Positions 62,981 through 64,000 of a stretch of 64,000 nt of DNA are shown piece after piece. Under the pieces are notes generated by a model that was not told where the DNA came from, ran no database searches, and was given only the letters and a program-made list of their open reading frames with translations. This DNA comes from Actinophytocola sp963825445 (GTDB lineage: Bacteria; Actinomycetota; Actinomycetes; Mycobacteriales; Pseudonocardiaceae), in NCBI GenBank assembly GCA_963825445.1, contig CAWGTM010000011.1:124001-188000 (forward strand), in the 5' to 3' direction. Both the position numbers and the translations under genes were made by a program. Each line of letters begins with the position of its first letter. Within the stretch, counting starts at the first letter, position 1.

Positions 62981-64000
62981 TTACATACCAACGGTCGAGC
63001 GGCTGGCCGCCTTGTTGATGCGGTTCGCCTGCTGGGTGGTCAGGAGACCTTCCCCGACCAGCTCAGCGGTGATCTTCTTGACGTAGGTCACGAACGCCTG
63101 GTGCGACACGTGGTCGGCGTCCTCGTCGATCAGATCGTTGATGGTGCAGCCGTTCCCGGTGTCCATGTTGGGCACCCGGGTGTCCTCGCCGTCGATGACG
63201 ACCGTGGCCCTGGTGTCGGAGTCCGGGCACGCGTCGGCCGGGGCGGACGCCACGACCGTGAACGCACCGGACAGCTCGGCCGAGACGTTGCCGGCGTTGT
63301 CGGTGGCCCGGTACACCAAGGTGTGGGCACCTTCGTCACCCACGACCACCGGGTCCGTGTAGACCGTCCAGGCACCGTCGTCGAGCTTGTACTCGACGCT
63401 GGCGACACCGGAGTCGACGTCCAACGCGGACAGGTTGACCGTCGCGCTGTCGATGTAGTTCCAGTTGGCGTCCTGGTTTCCCGTCACCATGGCGGAAACG
63501 CTCGGCGGAACCGTGTCCTCGTTCGGGTCCTCCACCACCGTGAACGCGACCATGCTCTCGGCCGACACGTTGCCGGCCAGGTCGGTCGCGCGGAACGCGA
63601 ACTCGTGCGCACCGGCGGTGCTCACCTGAACGGCCTCGGTGTAGGCCGTCCACTCGCCACTGTCCAGCTTGTACTCGACGGTGTCCACACCGGACCCGCC
63701 CGCGTCCTCGGCGGTCACCGCGACGACGGCGCTGTCGATGTAGTTGCCGTCCGGGTCCTGGGAACCGGCGACGTTGGCCGACACGACCGGTGCGGTGGTG
63801 TCGTTCTCGACGATCGTGAAGTGGGCCATGCCCTCCTCGGACACGTTGCCCGCCACGTCGGTCGCCCGGTAGCCGACCATGTGCATCCCGGCCGTGTTCA
63901 CCACGACAGCGGCGGTGTACGCGGTCCAGGCACCGTCGTCGAGCTTGTACTCGGTGGTCGCGATCCCGGACCCGCCCTCGTTGTCCGTGGCGGAGACGGT
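62981..64000 (-). CDS. Secreted Ig-like (OmpL47-type) repeat protein, C-terminal part
   Basis: Incomplete: the 5' end lies beyond the right edge. At least three copies of an about 110-residue Ig-like domain are visible, each with V-E-Y-K-L-D-(S/D)-G-x-W-T-x-Y-T and Y-R-A-T-D-x-A-G-N-V-S, which is the OmpL47-type pattern. The C-terminus is a separate about 80-residue domain with C-P-D-S-D, N-G-C-T-I-N-D-L-I and a helical end N-R-I-N-K-A-A-S-R-S-T-V-G. In relatives this follows ThuA, sugar dehydrogenase or GH domains, so the missing part may be a carbohydrate enzyme. Confidence 0.85.
   Translation of the reverse strand, partial: TVSATDNEGGSGIATTEYKLDDGAWTAYTAAVVVNTAGMHMVGYRATDVAGNVSEEGMAHFTIVENDTTAPVVSANVAGSQDPDGNYIDSAVVAVTAEDAGGSGVDTVEYKLDSGEWTAYTEAVQVSTAGAHEFAFRATDLAGNVSAESMVAFTVVEDPNEDTVPPSVSAMVTGNQDANWNYIDSATVNLSALDVDSGVASVEYKLDDGAWTVYTDPVVVGDEGAHTLVYRATDNAGNVSAELSGAFTVVASAPADACPDSDTRATVVIDGEDTRVPNMDTGNGCTINDLIDEDADHVSHQAFVTYVKKITAELVGEGLLTTQQANRINKAASRSTVGM

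Noticed and set aside
1..64000. tRNA, rRNA, prophage, integrase or intact IS element
   Set aside because: No clover-leaf, rRNA word, transposase or integrase motif was recognised in either strand.

Overview
The window is very GC-rich, densely coding DNA with GTG starts and many ATGA/GTGA/TGATG stop-start overlaps. It carries Lsr2, two F420-type (luciferase-like) oxidoreductases, MMPL, LCP, Ohr/OhrR, a DasR-type operator in front of a chitin-active LPMO, and families DUF2630, DUF3040, DUF3159 and DUF6542. This points to a filamentous actinomycete. I infer Pseudonocardiaceae (Lentzea/Saccharothrix-like) from gene content only; no rRNA, tRNA, CRISPR array or intact insertion sequence is visible.

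Layout. 0-11.4 kb: HxlR regulator with twin operators divergent from an SDR; an MHS transporter; a very large secreted ThuA-sugar dehydrogenase-PKD-CBM6-GH99-CBM32 enzyme interrupted by one frameshift; a membrane protein; DUF2630; an MMPL exporter; an F420 oxidoreductase. 11.4-19.2 kb: ABC transporter divergent from a NarL-type two-component pair; small ricin-like secreted protein; Lsr2; pentapeptide-repeat protein; about 1.1 kb of short degenerate repeats; a YdjM-like membrane protein; and an AA10 LPMO with a dre operator over its promoter and a three-hairpin leader. 19.2-27.8 kb: tandem-domain GDPD, decayed SGNH hydrolase, second F420 oxidoreductase, a lipoprotein-response regulator-kinase operon, a 30-residue membrane peptide, LCP and DUF6542 genes. 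27.5-33.7 kb: frameshifted DHA2 transporter, DUF3159, two head-to-head genes that both lost their 5' ends, then the ohrR-ohr-reductase operon. 33.7-41.1 kb: a third kinase/regulator pair, a beta-lactamase-like lipoprotein gene with about five frameshifts, a compact PIG-L deacetylase/ATP-grasp/GT2 operon, and an orphan response regulator. 41.2-51 kb: one giant secreted beta-helix/DNRLRE/Ig-like protein (about 3,250 residues, one frameshift). 51-64 kb: epoxide hydrolase-alditol oxidase operon, a glycosyltransferase/MFS/FAH/monooxygenase/TetR detoxification-like block, a tungsten-type aldehyde:ferredoxin oxidoreductase with a membrane partner, and the 3' part of another Ig-like repeat protein.

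Themes. Much of the window serves the outside of the cell: glycan and chitin degradation, surface proteins, a likely amino-sugar polymer operon, and three sensor kinases with four response regulators. The most unusual non-coding signal is a family of 20-22 bp degenerate repeats and palindromes in intergenic spaces (16.7-17.5, 21.9, 33.6 and 40.2 kb), three of the four loci between convergent genes. Several genes are broken (frameshifts, one nonsense codon, truncations); some may be sequence errors and the rest suggest recent decay.
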